NCBI GenBank assembly: GCA_902537235.1
Contig: CACBAO010000012.1
Coordinates: forward strand, 1-48,783
DNA from: an uncultured Alphaproteobacteria bacterium
Lineage (GTDB): Bacteria > Pseudomonadota > Alphaproteobacteria > Rhodobacterales > Rhodobacteraceae
Direction: 5' to 3'
DNA: 48,783 bases
Shown: positions 40,925 to 48,783 of the stretch, one piece after another
Numbering within the stretch: position 1 is the first letter of the stretch
Layout: each line of letters begins with the position of its first letter
Notes under the pieces: model-generated
Told to the model about the DNA's origin: nothing
Seen by the model: the letters and a program-made list of their open reading frames with translations, nothing else
The model's database searches: none
Translations under genes and position numbers: made by a program

Positions 40925-41863
40925 TTACGATTTAAGAAACGTATAAATCAAAGATAGAGCCTCTTTTCTAATTTTTTCTTTTTCAATCAAGATTTCATGG
41001 TTAGATTCTTTGATTGCTACCACATCTATGAAGTTGAACTTCTCAATTAATTTTATGACTGCTTTATTATCAGTTATTTGTTCCTTCCCAGCTAGTAATA
41101 CCAATATTTTTCTATTTGGTATAATTGTAAGATTAAGTGCATCAATTTCCTTCAATATTGCGATAAAGTAGCCGAGGGTTGGTGTACCACTATGTAATTT
41201 TTCGTTTTCTTCTAATATCGACTGAAGGCGTTTAAATTGGGTGCCATCGGACGTTAGAGTATTTTTTTTGAAGTCTACTGTCAGACAATATGGCTTATAT
41301 TTTTCTGGGCTTTGCTGGGTAAGCATTATTAATCCTAAAAAACGCAGTGCTTTTTCGAACTTAACAACAAATCTTTGAATTGGTCTAGATACATAAGGGA
41401 AATTACCCCAGAGTGGAGACAAGAAAATGAATTTTTCAAAAGATAGTGGTTCCGATACAAGTCTTCTCAACCCTATAAGACAACCTAAGGAGTGAGCGAC
41501 CAAGTACCATGGATAAGTTAAATCTTTTTCCTTTGCTAAACGAATAACATTATCTAAGTCCAATTGATATTCCTTCGCACTTGAAATATGTTGGACTTTG
41601 GGTCTCGAAGGAAAGGGTCGTTCAGAAAGTCCCCAACCTCTCCAATCGAGCGTGATAACGTTAAAGCCCTTTTTAATAAAAAACTCAAATGTTTCTGAAT
41701 ACTTTTCTATGAATTCACGATGGCCATTTAGGAAAAAAACTGTTCCATAATCATTCATTTTTTGGTGTTTCCAAATGGCTATCCTTAGCTTTCTTCCATC
41801 TTTGGATTTTCTAAAAAAAATTTGACCATTCTCAAGCATGTGCTTCTTGAGATTTTTTTGCAT
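40925..41863 (-). CDS. Alpha/beta hydrolase (lysophospholipase-like)
   Basis: A 312-residue alpha/beta hydrolase of the Hydrolase_4/PldB type. The oxyanion region is FFLNGHREFIEKYSETFEFF. WRGWGLSERP follows, then nucleophile Ser125 in VAHSLGCL (the usual first Gly of GHSMG is Ala). A likely acid residue is Asp in EQITDN, with a catalytic His in KESNHEILIE. Monoacylglycerol or lysophospholipid hydrolysis is plausible. It starts seven bases after the SCP2-domain gene in the same direction, which hints at a joint lipid function. Confidence 0.82.
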   Translation of the reverse strand: MQKNLKKHMLENGQIFFRKSKDGRKLRIAIWKHQKMNDYGTVFFLNGHREFIEKYSETFEFFIKKGFNVITLDWRGWGLSERPFPSRPKVQHISSAKEYQLDLDNVIRLAKEKDLTYPWYLVAHSLGCLIGLRRLVSEPLSFEKFIFLSPLWGNFPYVSRPIQRFVVKFEKALRFLGLIMLTQQSPEKYKPYCLTVDFKKNTLTSDGTQFKRLQSILEENEKLHSGTPTLGYFIAILKEIDALNLTIIPNRKILVLLAGKEQITDNKAVIKLIEKFNFIDVVAIKESNHEILIEKEKIRKEALSLIYTFLKS

Positions 41864-41870
41864 AGCTTCC

Positions 41871-42161
41871 TCAGGCCAGAATGCTACTCAACTCCATAGC
41901 CGCACTCATTGATCCTTCCACTTTTAGTGAGCCGGTCATGTATGCTTCTGTTGCATTCATATCACCATCGAGAATTTGGGTGAAAACATCTAGTGAAGCA
42001 ATCAATGTGCAATCGGTTTCCTCATCAGATACTCTTACTCCCTCACTATCGACGACTATAGAGCCCTCATTATCTATTTTAAACTTTACACTTGAATCAA
42101 AAGTTGCTCCGGCCATTTTATCAGTTATAGCCTCAACAGCCTTATTTAATATTTCACTCAT
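41871..42161 (-). CDS. SCP2 sterol-carrier domain protein
   Basis: A 96-residue single-domain protein of the SCP-2 family (lipid or acyl-CoA binding). The fold elements are visible as VKFKIDNEGSIVVDSEG, CTLIASLDVFTQILDGDMN and AYMTGSLKVEGSMSAAMELS. It is a common small alphaproteobacterial gene. Here it is upstream of the lysophospholipase-like gene and divergent from the SUV3-like helicase. Confidence 0.9.
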   Translation of the reverse strand: MSEILNKAVEAITDKMAGATFDSSVKFKIDNEGSIVVDSEGVRVSDEETDCTLIASLDVFTQILDGDMNATEAYMTGSLKVEGSMSAAMELSSILA

Positions 42162-42282
42162 AATATTCTTTCTTTTATTAAAATTTTATTTTTATGCTTA
42201 TAAGATTCATATAACATAGCATTGCGGGAACTTTATTCCGAACTATACTTAAAACTTTTTTTTGAATATAAGCTATTTCTTC

Positions 42283-44886
42283 ATGAATTTCAATCAAAGC
42301 AATGACAAACGCTCTAAATGCAGAGGGATTTTGGGACCGACTAACACAGGCAAAACCTTTTATGCGTTAGAGAGAATGATTTCCTATAAAAGTGGAATAA
42401 TTGGGGTGCCATTGAGGCTTCTCGCACGAGAAATATATGAACGACTTGTATTACTGAAGGGACCAGAAAATGTAGTGCTTAATACCGGTGAAGAGAAAAT
42501 AAGAGGAAAAAATGAGCGATATTGGGTTTGTACAACTGAGGCTATGCCAGCCGAAAAGATATTCGACTTTTTGGCAGTAGACGAAATTCAATTGTGCGCG
42601 GATGCAGAAAGAGGGCATATATTTACAGATAGATTATTAAATTCGCGTGGGCGATTTGAGACATTATTCTTAGGGTCTGCGGTTATTCAGGATTTAATAA
42701 AGCTTATAGTACCCGATATAGAAATAGTTAGTAGAGACAGGCTTTCAAAGCTGAGTTATTCAGGGAAAAAAAATATATCAAAGTTGGGTCCTAGGTCGGC
42801 GGTTGTAGATTTCTCAGTAGATAGAGTTTACGAGATGGCAGAGCGCCTGAGAACATTTAAGGGCGGAGCAGCAGTAGTCTTGGGAGTACTCTCTCCAAAG
42901 ACAAGAAATGCACAGGTTGAGTTATATCAAAATGGAGATGTTGATCATATAGTGGCTACCGATGCAATAGGTATGGGACTAAATTTGCCAATAAATAACG
43001 TCTATTTTGCATCAATGAAAAAATTTGATGGGCGACGTATTAGACCTCTTAGTACGTTGGAAGTTGCACAGATAGCTGGTCGCGCAGGCCGTTACACCAC
43101 AGATGGTTTCTTTGGTGAAATTGGAGGTCTAAAGCAAATGGAAGAAAGTGTGATCAATGAAGTCGAAAATAGCAGTTTCCCTATGCTAAGGAAAATAAAA
43201 TGGCGTAATAATGAACTCGAGTTCAATAGCGTTAGTTCGCTAGTAAGCTCGCTTGATTTGATATCAAGGCATAATTATCTAGAACGCTCTCAAGATGGTT
43301 CTGACGTTAGTATTCTAAGACATTTATTGTCTGATAGTCCCGAACGCTTTAGGGAATTGGATAAAAGTGACGTGAAATTGTTATGGGAGGTATGCCAAAT
43401 ACCAGATTTTAGGAAAATTTCAAACCAAGATCATGCGGAGCTCATAATGAAAATTTTTGACTTTATAAGAGCTAAGGGATTTATTCCCTCTGATTGGTTA
43501 GAATTAGAAATTGATCGTTTAGATAAAGTAGAGGGTGATATTGATATCTTATCGAAGAGGTTATCTTTCATAAGAACGTGGTCATTTGTATCAAATATTA
43601 GCAAATGGTTATCTGACAGCGAATATTTTATTGGGATAACTAGAAGTATAGAAGACAAGCTGTCAGATGCCTTGCATATCAAACTTACTCAACGATTTGT
43701 TGACCTTAGAAGGTCTGTGTTGATAAATAAGAGTATGACGGAAAGTTTTGATTATAAAGATTTTGAATTACGAGAAGCTGACCGCCTCTACATAAAAGGT
43801 CATCTTTTTGGGCAAATGGATGGATTTGCATTTAATCTTTCGGGAGGAGAGACCGTAGAGGAGAAAAAGAAGTTAATGCAATTGGTAAGACCCTTTTTGC
43901 ATCAACATCTTTCAACTTTAGTTAAGAGTTTTTATGAAGCCCATGAGAGTGACATTATCCTAGATAACAATGGCTATATAAATTGGCGTGGTAGCAAGGT
44001 TGGGATGCTAGAAAAAGGTCAAAAAATACTGGTTCCAAAGGTAATACTAATCAAGCCCGGTGAACTTGAAAAGAGCGACTTGGCAAAAATTCAAAGAAAG
44101 CTAGATATTTTCTTGGAAAATAAGATAAAGACCCTTATACCCAACCTTCTAAATTTAGCAAATTGCGATGTTTATAGGGGGGCAGCAGCGGGATTAGTCC
44201 ATATTTTTATTAACAATTTGGGCGTTATTATGAAATCGGAAGTTATGGAGCAATTTAAAAGTATTGATCATGAGAACAGATCTAAACTCAGAAACAGCGG
44301 TATAAGATTTGGGTATAAAACGATTTATGACCCAATGCTTCTTAAGCCAGAAGCATCAAAGTTAAGGGTTTCTCTATTCAACATTTTTTATGCTTCCACT
44401 AAAATTAAGGTATTTCATCCTCCTCCGGGGCTAGTTACTGTCGATTACGACAAACACATATCTAAGAAGCAATATTTGGTTGCAGGCTTTTTCGTGGCCG
44501 GGTCTAGAGCAATAAGAGTAGACATGCTTGAAAGGCTTTATTTCTTAATCAAAGAATGTACTAAGGGTGAATGGACAGTAGTTCAACCATCAATGTTGTC
44601 CATTACTGGATTAGGTTTAGAAAACTTTGCTGAGCTATTAAAAAACCTTCGATTTGAATTAAAGCATGAAAAAGTTGAACAGCGTGATGAAACATTAACT
44701 TTTGAGAAAGATGGTTACTACTATAAGGTTTTGTTTAAAAAAGAGTTGCGCAATAAAAAAGTAAAAATACAAACGTTAGGTTCATTTAAAGAAACAGGGA
44801 AAAACATAAAAAAGAACAAAAAGAAAAATCAAAACCAAAAAATAGATTCTCCCTTCTCAACTTTAAGTATTCTACTGGAAAATTGA
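42283..44886 (+). CDS. SUV3-like ATP-dependent helicase
   Basis: A superfamily 2 RNA/DNA helicase related to mitochondrial SUV3, 867 residues from ATG 42283 (a TTG at 42262 would add seven). Motifs: GPTNTGKT (18-25, Walker A), GVPLRLLARE, AVDEIQLCADAERGH (Walker B as DEIQ), LGSAVI, ATDAIGMGLNLPI and QIAGRAGRY. The C-terminus has a lysine/asparagine-rich tail. The family couples with RNA turnover in mitochondria. The bacterial role is less defined. Conserved downstream order S4 protein, fdxA and carD is typical for alphaproteobacteria. The stop overlaps the next start (TTGA). Confidence 0.9.
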   Translation: MNFNQSNDKRSKCRGILGPTNTGKTFYALERMISYKSGIIGVPLRLLAREIYERLVLLKGPENVVLNTGEEKIRGKNERYWVCTTEAMPAEKIFDFLAVDEIQLCADAERGHIFTDRLLNSRGRFETLFLGSAVIQDLIKLIVPDIEIVSRDRLSKLSYSGKKNISKLGPRSAVVDFSVDRVYEMAERLRTFKGGAAVVLGVLSPKTRNAQVELYQNGDVDHIVATDAIGMGLNLPINNVYFASMKKFDGRRIRPLSTLEVAQIAGRAGRYTTDGFFGEIGGLKQMEESVINEVENSSFPMLRKIKWRNNELEFNSVSSLVSSLDLISRHNYLERSQDGSDVSILRHLLSDSPERFRELDKSDVKLLWEVCQIPDFRKISNQDHAELIMKIFDFIRAKGFIPSDWLELEIDRLDKVEGDIDILSKRLSFIRTWSFVSNISKWLSDSEYFIGITRSIEDKLSDALHIKLTQRFVDLRRSVLINKSMTESFDYKDFELREADRLYIKGHLFGQMDGFAFNLSGGETVEEKKKLMQLVRPFLHQHLSTLVKSFYEAHESDIILDNNGYINWRGSKVGMLEKGQKILVPKVILIKPGELEKSDLAKIQRKLDIFLENKIKTLIPNLLNLANCDVYRGAAAGLVHIFINNLGVIMKSEVMEQFKSIDHENRSKLRNSGIRFGYKTIYDPMLLKPEASKLRVSLFNIFYASTKIKVFHPPPGLVTVDYDKHISKKQYLVAGFFVAGSRAIRVDMLERLYFLIKECTKGEWTVVQPSMLSITGLGLENFAELLKNLRFELKHEKVEQRDETLTFEKDGYYYKVLFKKELRNKKVKIQTLGSFKETGKNIKKNKKKNQNQKIDSPFSTLSILLEN

Positions 44887-45281
44887 ATATTTATGAAAAA
44901 GCACTGGTAGACGAATGCCGATTAGATTCTTGGCTATGGGCAGCAAGGTTTTATAAAACAAGGAGCTTAGCAGCGTTAAATATTAGAAAAGGTTTAGTAT
45001 GTATAGTTGGGAAATCCAGGACAAAACCAGCTTCCGCACTAAATATTGGCAGTCAATTGGTTATCGAGTTGAATTTAGTGAAAACAACGATTTTGGTTGA
45101 AAAAATCGCTACAAAAAGAGTTTCTTATGAGAAAGCTAAATTGCTATATAAGATAATATCAAAAGAAAGTGAGGAGACAGCAGTATTTTTTCGAGCCAGA
45201 GCAAGATATAAACGTGATAAGAAGGAAAGAAGAAATTTAAAGGCCTTTAAAGAAAAATTACACTTTCTTTCCGATAATTAA
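44883..45281 (+). CDS. S4-domain RNA-binding protein (Hsp15-like)
   Basis: A 132-residue S4 protein. Residues about 13-70 form the S4 fold ([37 protein letters not shown]), followed by a basic tail ([17 protein letters not shown]). Related Hsp15 binds stalled 50S subunits carrying nascent chains. The start is TTG at 44883, overlapping the helicase stop as TTGA, so it is translated by coupling. Confidence 0.88.
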   Translation: MNIYEKALVDECRLDSWLWAARFYKTRSLAALNIRKGLVCIVGKSRTKPASALNIGSQLVIELNLVKTTILVEKIATKRVSYEKAKLLYKIISKESEETAVFFRARARYKRDKKERRNLKAFKEKLHFLSDN

Positions 45282-45288
45282 AACCTAT

Positions 45289-45294
45289 TATAAT
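45289..45294 (+). promoter_or_regulatory. Candidate -10 element for fdxA
   Basis: A perfect TATAAT lies 28 bp before the fdxA start, in the short gap after the S4 gene. No good -35 lies 16-18 bases upstream (TTCTTT region only), so an independent promoter for fdxA-carD is possible but not firm. Confidence 0.35.
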
Positions 45295-45321
45295 TATAAG
45301 ATTTATCAGGGAGACTTATTT

Positions 45322-45660
45322 TTGACCTATATCGTTAACGACAAGTGCATAGGATGTAAATATACAGACTGTGTTGATGTTTGTCCGGTAGATTGTTTTT
45401 ATGAGGGAGAGAATATGCTTGTTATTCATCCAGATGAATGTATCGACTGCGGCGTTTGTGAGCCAGAGTGTCCAGCAGATGCTATTAAGCCTGATACAGA
45501 GCCTGACGCGGCTGAATGGGTTGAGTTTAATAGAAAATATTCCGAGCTGTGGCCAAATATTACCATCAGAAGAGATCCTTTACCAGATGCAGAAAAATTA
45601 GAAAATGAGTCAAATAAATTTGAAAAATTTTTCTCTGACAGACCTGGAGAAGGGGATTAA
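45322..45660 (+). CDS. fdxA: Seven-iron ferredoxin FdxA
   Basis: A 112-residue ferredoxin carrying one [3Fe-4S] and one [4Fe-4S] cluster. Cysteines at 9, 12, 17, 21, 25, 40, 43, 46 and 50 correspond to the Azotobacter vinelandii ferredoxin I pattern ([18 protein letters not shown], then [12 protein letters not shown]). It is a common essential-type ferredoxin of alphaproteobacteria and is typically next to carD, as here. The start is TTG at 45322, with AGGGAG at 45308-45313. The electron partner is unknown. Confidence 0.94.
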   Translation: MTYIVNDKCIGCKYTDCVDVCPVDCFYEGENMLVIHPDECIDCGVCEPECPADAIKPDTEPDAAEWVEFNRKYSELWPNITIRRDPLPDAEKLENESNKFEKFFSDRPGEGD

Positions 45661-45732
45661 CTTTTAGGTAGCAATTTTAATGTAACTGTGCTAGTCGTAC
45701 TTTTTTACATTGTTAGTAGTTGGGAATTTTTA

Positions 45733-46245
45733 ATGGACAGTGAAGTATCAACGGTTGATTTTGAGATTAATGACTTTGTGGTTTACCCTTCACATGGGGT
45801 TGGTCAAATAATAAATGAAGAAGTACAAAATGTTGCGGGGTTTGAGCTAAAAGTGTACGTGCTTACTTTTGAGAAGGATAAAATGACACTTAAGGTTCCA
45901 AAGGACAAAATAGGATCAACGGGTATGCGTAAGTTATCTAGCCCGAACACAATAGGTAAGGCATTGCAGGTTATTGGTGGAAAAGCTAAAGTAAAAAGGG
46001 CAATGTGGTCAAGACGTGCACAAGACTATGAACAGAAAATAAACTCAGGTGAACTCATACAGATTGCAGAAGTTGTAAGAGACCTGCATCGAAACGACGA
46101 ACAAAGAGAGCAATCCTATTCTGAGAGACAGCTCTATGAAGCGGCCTTAGAAAGGCTAACAAGGGAAATAGCGGCTGTTGACGGCGTTGAAGAACAAAAG
46201 GCTCAAGAAAAAGTAGGTAAGGTTTTAGATGGTAAAGCGGCGTAG
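45733..46245 (+). CDS. carD: CarD-family transcription regulator
   Basis: A 170-residue CarD homologue that binds RNA polymerase beta and stabilises open promoter complexes. The Tudor-like RNAP-interaction domain starts FEINDFVVYPSHGVGQI, and the helical DNA-binding C-terminal domain includes MWSRRAQDYEQKINSG and LYEAALERLTREIAAVDG. ATG 45733 is preferred over an in-frame upstream start at 45688, which would add a hydrophobic stretch alien to the family. Its stop is five bases from the convergent AttH-like gene. Confidence 0.93.
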   Translation: MDSEVSTVDFEINDFVVYPSHGVGQIINEEVQNVAGFELKVYVLTFEKDKMTLKVPKDKIGSTGMRKLSSPNTIGKALQVIGGKAKVKRAMWSRRAQDYEQKINSGELIQIAEVVRDLHRNDEQREQSYSERQLYEAALERLTREIAAVDGVEEQKAQEKVGKVLDGKAA

Positions 46246-46250
46246 AATAT

Positions 46251-47288
46251 TTAATAACCCGTCATCTCTAAATAACCTACACCAGAAAAATCCCCACTTA
46301 GTGAGATTGGTCCTTCCCAATAAGGGACACTAGTTCCCATCCAAGAGTAGTCATTTAGAGCTTCTGCGTTGATGGTACTGGTATTTTCCCCAAGAAAAGA
46401 AATTTGCCATTTAGTTGGAATTTTTCTGCCTCTAACCGTGGAATAGGCGGTCTCTTTAAGTTGAATTTCAGTAGCATTAAAAGATTTTTTGGAACCATCT
46501 TGACTTATCAATGATCCAGATAAATAGTCATTGCCATCATTCTGTCTTATTTTAAATAGCATTACCTTTTGCCCGTTGTCGAGGTGCAAAGAAAACCAAT
46601 TCCAGCCAAGTTGGTTTTCACTCAGTAGGTCACTCGACCATTCACGATCTAACCACCCAACGCCTTCAACAAAATGCTTTTCTCCGTTCAAAATGACCCA
46701 ACCCTTTACAGTATAGAATGGTTGACTGTAATAGTGCGATGCCGCTCCTTGTTGAGATTTTTTGCTGTAACCCTTTTTACCCTGCAAAACCGGGCTAAAA
46801 ATAGTTGAGAAGTTTAAGGAGATAGAGAACTCTGTACCACTAGATTCTAAAACTATAGTCTTCATTTTATCGTCTCCCGTGACTGTCCAATTGTCAATCC
46901 AGGCTTTAAAGGGGTTTAGTGTAACGCCTGCTTGGTCACTTTCTTTGCGGGCAAACCGCTCCTCAAAATAATGTCCATTTTTAGTGGTAATGGCGCTATG
47001 GCCCATCCAAAAGCCATTTAGCTGTTTAGAATTTTTATTGGATTTTGGCAAAAGAGTACTTTTAAAGAGAGTCCACTGAATTCCTAGGTCATCGATGGTG
47101 TCGGATTTCAGATTTGCTGTAAGATACCACCACTCAATTGCAAAATCTTCATGTGGACCATGATCTTTTGGAAAAGTAATCTGATAGCGGGGGTCAGCCA
47201 GACTGAATTTACTATTATGCTCATCAGCCCTTAAATAATTGTTCAGCAAACAAAAACAAAAGATAATCAATAAAACCTTAATATTCAT
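46251..47288 (-). CDS. AttH/CrtC-like lipocalin-fold secreted protein
   Basis: A 345-residue protein with an N-terminal signal sequence (hydrophobic residues about 4-18, cleavage near ADEHN). The CrtC/AttH superfamily marks are DFAIEWWYLTANL, GFWMGHSAITT and VEGVGWLDREWSS. CrtC members hydrate carotenoids, but the signal sequence and adjacency to an FtsX-type permease fit the AttEFGH-type export module instead. I infer a periplasmic partner of that transporter. It starts five bases after the permease stop. Confidence 0.8.
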   Translation of the reverse strand: MNIKVLLIIFCFCLLNNYLRADEHNSKFSLADPRYQITFPKDHGPHEDFAIEWWYLTANLKSDTIDDLGIQWTLFKSTLLPKSNKNSKQLNGFWMGHSAITTKNGHYFEERFARKESDQAGVTLNPFKAWIDNWTVTGDDKMKTIVLESSGTEFSISLNFSTIFSPVLQGKKGYSKKSQQGAASHYYSQPFYTVKGWVILNGEKHFVEGVGWLDREWSSDLLSENQLGWNWFSLHLDNGQKVMLFKIRQNDGNDYLSGSLISQDGSKKSFNATEIQLKETAYSTVRGRKIPTKWQISFLGENTSTINAEALNDYSWMGTSVPYWEGPISLSGDFSGVGYLEMTGY

Positions 47289-47293
47289 AACGC

Positions 47294-48783
47294 CTAAATA
47301 TTCCTAACATTAAAATTTGATGGTAGCTTAACATTTGATGTTCTTAGTGATAAGAGAGTGGAAAAAGTTGAAGCTAATAAGGCAATAATCCAGACTTGCA
47401 ACCAGTAATCTGGGAAAACTTGAGTAGGAATTCTCCATCCAAAAAAATTTGGGTTTATTATTTCGGATAATATAAAAGTTATGAGTGAGCCCATACCTAT
47501 CGAGAGAAAACTTACTACGTTGGTTAATATAACGATCTTTAGTATTTCTAAAGCTATAACTTGTTTGGCAGAAAAGCCCAGTAAGTAAATGGGAAGAAGA
47601 TCTTTTTTTCTCAATTTATTGATACTTATAAGATTAGTATAGAGCGTGAAAGATGCTACAAGTAGAGTGATTAAAGCAAGTTGAAAACTTATTTTGAAAG
47701 TATTATCGAAGATCTCCAGAGAAATTTTCCGCACTTGTTGTGGATTAACAATTGCCTCCGAATTTATTTTAACATTAAATAACAAATCATTTAAAAAATT
47801 CAAACCATTGGCATTGTAAAGTTTGACCGCTACGGTGCTCGGAATTTGAGATAAAAAAAAATGTTTTATAGAGTTTAAATTGTATCATCAATTGATTGCT
47901 TGAGTTCCCATAATCAACATAAATCCCACCTACCTGAATATTAAGTTTTTTGTTATCAATTTCTAAGTCTAAAAAGTCACCTAAATTTATATTTTCTCTA
48001 ATAGACAGCTGTTCGTTTATAAAGATGATCTCACCATTCCTAATTCTCTTCCAAGCATTTTCAGCCCTTTCTAATAAAGGCCAATTTTTCTCATAAATAG
48101 TAGTTGGTTTGAAACCATAAATTTCGACAGGCTTCTTATTATAAATTCCTTCATTTTTTATAATTGGATAAATTTCCCCTTCATATTTTTTAAGAACACC
48201 TTTTATTTTATTTAGCTGTAATTCATTAGTTATATTTACGTAATAGTCTGCAAAGATCCTATTTTCTAACCAATCGACAAACGTGAATTTAAAGCTAGTT
48301 ACCATTCCGTGCACGCCAACGTTTATTGAAAGCGCTAAGAAAAAAGCTATATAGCCGGTGAAAAGAAGTGCGCCAAATTTTTCAGTATCTTTTAGGATCC
48401 AAAAACAGAGAGCAAAGCGCTTTGGTAGTCTTTTTGTGGCAGACAACAAAAAAAGTTTAATACATATGGGTAAGATAGCGCACCCTATAACTATAGTTGA
48501 TCCTAGAAATAGGAAGTTAGCAATTTTGATACTGGAAAATATTGTAAAATAGTAAGAACCGCATGTAAAAACAATGAGCCCTGCCGAGATAAATATAGTG
48601 TGCTTTTTGCTAGAATAGATTATCCCATCATCTATTAAATTTACCGGCCTTTGTTTATCCAGTTTAAAAATGGCTCTAGAACAAGCCAACAAAGTGCCGG
48701 AACTTGCGATAAGTAAACTGACTAAAAACCAAGTAACTGATAGGTCAAGTTCACCATCCACTGGACTATTATAAAGAGTCGAT
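47294..48783 (-). pseudogene. FtsX-type ABC transporter permease, frameshifted and cut by the edge
   Basis: Two overlapping minus-strand reading frames (47294-47803 and 47787 to the right edge) are pieces of one permease. The upstream frame has membrane segments and a periplasmic beta domain, then turns nonsense (RSGQTLQCQWFEFFK) just after a run of nine A (47853-47861 on the plus strand). Removing one base there lets the upstream frame continue as FFLSQIPSTVAVKLYNANG into the downstream frame, which has the C-terminal FtsX domain with three membrane segments. The frame stays open to the right edge, so the N-terminal part is missing. A homopolymer sequencing or assembly error, a phase-variable tract or true decay are all possible. 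Confidence 0.78.

Noticed and set aside
41881-42219. Plus-strand reading frame of 112 codons opposite the SCP2 gene
   Set aside because: It is the antisense shadow of a clearly conserved SCP2 domain protein.
46251-47288. Carotenoid 1,2-hydratase (crtC)
   Set aside because: A signal peptide and the adjacent FtsX-type permease favour an AttH-type protein; no other crt gene is nearby.
47294-48761. Two separate permease genes overlapping by 17 bases
   Set aside because: A single-base change in the A9 tract joins them into one continuous FtsX-type protein, and the end of the upstream frame after the tract is nonsense.

Overview
The window is AT-rich DNA from a bacterium that makes bacteriochlorophyll a. 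It is almost certainly an alphaproteobacterium of the marine aerobic anoxygenic phototroph type. Three things support this: a Rhodobacter-like photosynthesis gene order including pufQ, an O2-dependent AcsF cyclase, and typical alphaproteobacterial housekeeping neighbours (SUV3-like helicase, S4 protein, seven-iron ferredoxin and CarD in a row; MttB-like methyltransferase; SCP2 protein). I cannot name the genus.

Left part (1-29664) is most of a photosynthesis gene cluster. It opens inside bchX, then bchY-bchZ (chlorophyllide a oxidoreductase), pufQ, pufB-pufA (LH1), pufL-pufM (reaction centre) and dxs, all on the plus strand. A minus-strand block follows: ppaA/aerR, ppsR, bchG, a PucC-family carrier (bch2-like), bchP and idi, reading right to left and converging on dxs. 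A divergent regulatory region at 14202-14443 separates it from the long plus-strand superoperon bchF-N-B-H-L-M-lhaA-puhA-puhB-puhC-orf98-acsF-puhE-hemA. Together these supply early tetrapyrrole (HemA), Mg insertion (BchH), methylation (BchM), ring closure (AcsF), ring reductions (BchLNB, BchXYZ), C3 hydration (BchF), the isoprenoid tail (Dxs, Idi, BchP, BchG), and reaction-centre/LH1 proteins with their assembly factors. bchC, bchD, bchI, bchO and all carotenoid genes are absent and may lie left of the window. There is no pufX, pufC or puc operon here. Four 18-bp TGT-N12-ACA sites in the two regulatory intergenic regions fit PpsR control, including autoregulation.

Middle part (29695-35251): uvrD-like helicase on the minus strand, a tRNA-Gly(GCC), and the pntA-pntB proton-translocating transhydrogenase.

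Right part (35255-48783): MttB-like methyltransferase preceded by two overlapping HAD phosphatases, a NUDIX hydrolase, rpmG, a Bax-inhibitor-1 family membrane protein, a HisN-like phosphatase, an alpha/beta hydrolase with an SCP2 protein, then SUV3-like helicase, S4 protein, fdxA and carD. It ends with an AttH/CrtC-like secreted protein and an FtsX-type ABC permease. The permease carries an apparent frameshift in a nine-base homopolymer and runs off the right edge.

No gene-free stretch exceeds about 250 bp. No insertion sequence, CRISPR array, phage gene or rRNA was seen. The system is a known type (type II reaction centre phototrophy). The most unusual details are Gln in place of Glu at the reaction-centre L104 position, a PpsR apparently lacking the partner of its redox cysteine, closely spaced PpsR boxes, and strong puf mRNA hairpins.
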